The translations under genes were made by a program, and so were the position numbers. Below the pieces are notes generated by a model, which searched no databases, was not told where the DNA came from, and saw nothing but the letters and a program-made list of their open reading frames with translations. From the NCBI GenBank assembly GCA_901538445.1, contig LR594584.1:4557006-4621005 (forward strand): a DNA stretch of 64,000 bases, in the 5' to 3' direction. Shown here piece after piece: positions 63,038-64,000 of the stretch; position 1 is the first letter of the stretch; the number at the start of each line of letters is the position of its first letter. Source of the DNA: Gemmataceae bacterium. GTDB taxonomy: Bacteria; Planctomycetota; Planctomycetia; Gemmatales; Gemmataceae.

Positions 63038-64000
63038 ATGTCGGACGAAGACGCACTCCTCGGCGCGATCTGGGACGCCCCCAACGACGACACACCGCGG
63101 CTCGTGTACGCCGACTGGCTCGACGAGAACAGCGACCCCGAGAGCGCCGAGTTCATCCGCGTGCAGTGCGAACTGGCCCGGTACGACAAGTGGGACGACG
63201 CCCGCGAGCCGCTCGCGAGGCGCGAGGCGCGGCTCTGGAAGCGGAACAAGGCCGCGTGGCAGAAGCACCTGCCCCGGGCGCTCCGCACCGCGGCGTTCCG
63301 CCGCGGGTTCGTGAGTCCCCCGCCGCAGCGGATCTCCACGGAGCAGTTCCGCTCGCTGACGACCGGGATGCTCGCGGCGGCCCCCGCGTGGGACTACGAG
63401 ATCGCCGGCGACGCCCGCGGCATGTCGGCGCTGGCCCGGTGCCCGCACCTGCTCCGCGTCGGTGCCCTCAAGTTCTGGACGGTCACCTCCCGGACGGCGG
63501 CGAACAACCTGCTCGGGTCGAAGTACCTTCGGAACGTGCGCTCGCTGATGCTCGGGGTCGGCAACGAGTGGTGCCGCGCGCTCCCGGTCCTCGCCGCGAA
63601 CGCGGACGCGACGAGCCTCGTGGAACTCGACACCTACGACGGGTTCGGCGACGCGGCCGCGGCCGTGGTATCCGGCTCGCCCGCGTTCGGGAACCTGCGG
63701 ACGCTCCGCACGAGCCACCACGACCTCTCACCGGCCGGCGTCGCGTCGATCTTCAACTCCCGGCACCTGACCGCCCTGACGGAACTGACCCTGCCGACGT
63801 GGTACGGGGACGAGGGCGTCGCCGCGATCGCCGCCTCACGGCCGGTGTTCGCGCTGCGAACGCTGAACCTGTACGGGGCGTGGACGAGCGACGCGGCCGC
63901 GGCGCAGGTCGCGAACTGGCCGGGGTTGGAGTCGGTTCGCGACCTCACAATTGGAGGCCACACGGAACTGCTCGGCCCGCGTGCGCTGGCGGCGTCGCCG
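63038..64000 (+). CDS. TIGR02996-domain protein with leucine-rich repeats, copy 3 (3' end outside window)
   Basis: At least 321 codons, open to the window edge. TIGR02996 domain first (MSDEDALLGAIWDAPNDDTP, then YADWLDENSDPESAEFIRVQ), then LRR-like units (LTALTELTLPTWYGDEGVAA, FALRTLNLYGAWTSD). Cytosolic, unknown function. Divergent from the nucleotidyltransferase. Confidence 0.85.
   Translation, partial: MSDEDALLGAIWDAPNDDTPRLVYADWLDENSDPESAEFIRVQCELARYDKWDDAREPLARREARLWKRNKAAWQKHLPRALRTAAFRRGFVSPPPQRISTEQFRSLTTGMLAAAPAWDYEIAGDARGMSALARCPHLLRVGALKFWTVTSRTAANNLLGSKYLRNVRSLMLGVGNEWCRALPVLAANADATSLVELDTYDGFGDAAAAVVSGSPAFGNLRTLRTSHHDLSPAGVASIFNSRHLTALTELTLPTWYGDEGVAAIAASRPVFALRTLNLYGAWTSDAAAAQVANWPGLESVRDLTIGGHTELLGPRALAASP

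Overview
The window is about 70% G+C, densely coded on both strands, and reads as chromosome from a planctomycete of the Gemmataceae (Gemmata-like). Evidence: three proteins opening with the TIGR02996 domain known mainly from Gemmata relatives, three large Ser/Thr kinases (one fused to WD40 repeats, one to GAF), an ECF sigma factor carrying its own membrane anchor, a solitary hopanoid gene group, and many GTG starts. No phage, integrase, transposase or CRISPR array was found.

Layout. 1-3.1 kb: hopanoid genes shc (partial)-hpnH-hpnG. 3.1-12.6 kb: leuS, a CaCA cation exchanger, an MFS carrier, a small unknown protein, rpsR (bS18), an ABC-2 permease and a CapA-like protein. 12.7-17.5 kb: an ECF sigma/secretin-N protein split by a -1 frameshift, rpe, an OprO/P-like porin and tRNA-Gly(GCC). 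18.9-22.9 kb: the protein quality-control operon tig-clpP-clpP followed by a lipoprotein. 23-34 kb: moaC, a polyprenyl synthase, a PLD-fold protein, a large secreted dehydrogenase-like protein, a solitary methyltransferase, an MFS carrier, a PhyH oxygenase and a response-regulator diguanylate cyclase. 35-49 kb: a group-2-like sigma-70 factor, the kinases, a CoA-transferase and a WD40 protein. 49-64 kb: an MDR oxidoreductase, a solitary ABC ATPase, transaldolase, dihydrouridine synthase, the TIGR02996 cluster, a tandem secreted pair, purF, a DUF6065 protein and a sugar-phosphate nucleotidyltransferase.

The most unusual content lies between and at the ends of genes. At least 25 palindromic or inverted-repeat elements occur, in two groups. 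One is a set of GC-rich palindromes (here named A to I). Family A has seven copies with a core of about 132-135 bp in most copies; some are nested, and one lies in frame inside hpnG. The second is a set of seven loci built from degenerate tandem heptamers whose second arm is the reverse complement of the first. Each heptamer locus uses a different unit but the same architecture. Three occupy consecutive gaps of the tig-clpP-clpP-lipoprotein operon. One encodes the C-terminal tail of squalene-hopene cyclase and another encodes the putative signal peptide of the lipoprotein. They recall the short tandemly repeated repetitive (STRR) heptamers of filamentous cyanobacteria and are the best candidate here for an undescribed system.

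Pathway links: rpe and tal belong to the non-oxidative pentose phosphate pathway; shc-hpnH-hpnG makes and modifies hopanoids and the separate polyprenyl synthase supplies long isoprenoids; tig and the two ClpPs act in folding and proteolysis. The kinases, sigma factors and GGDEF protein show heavy investment in signalling.
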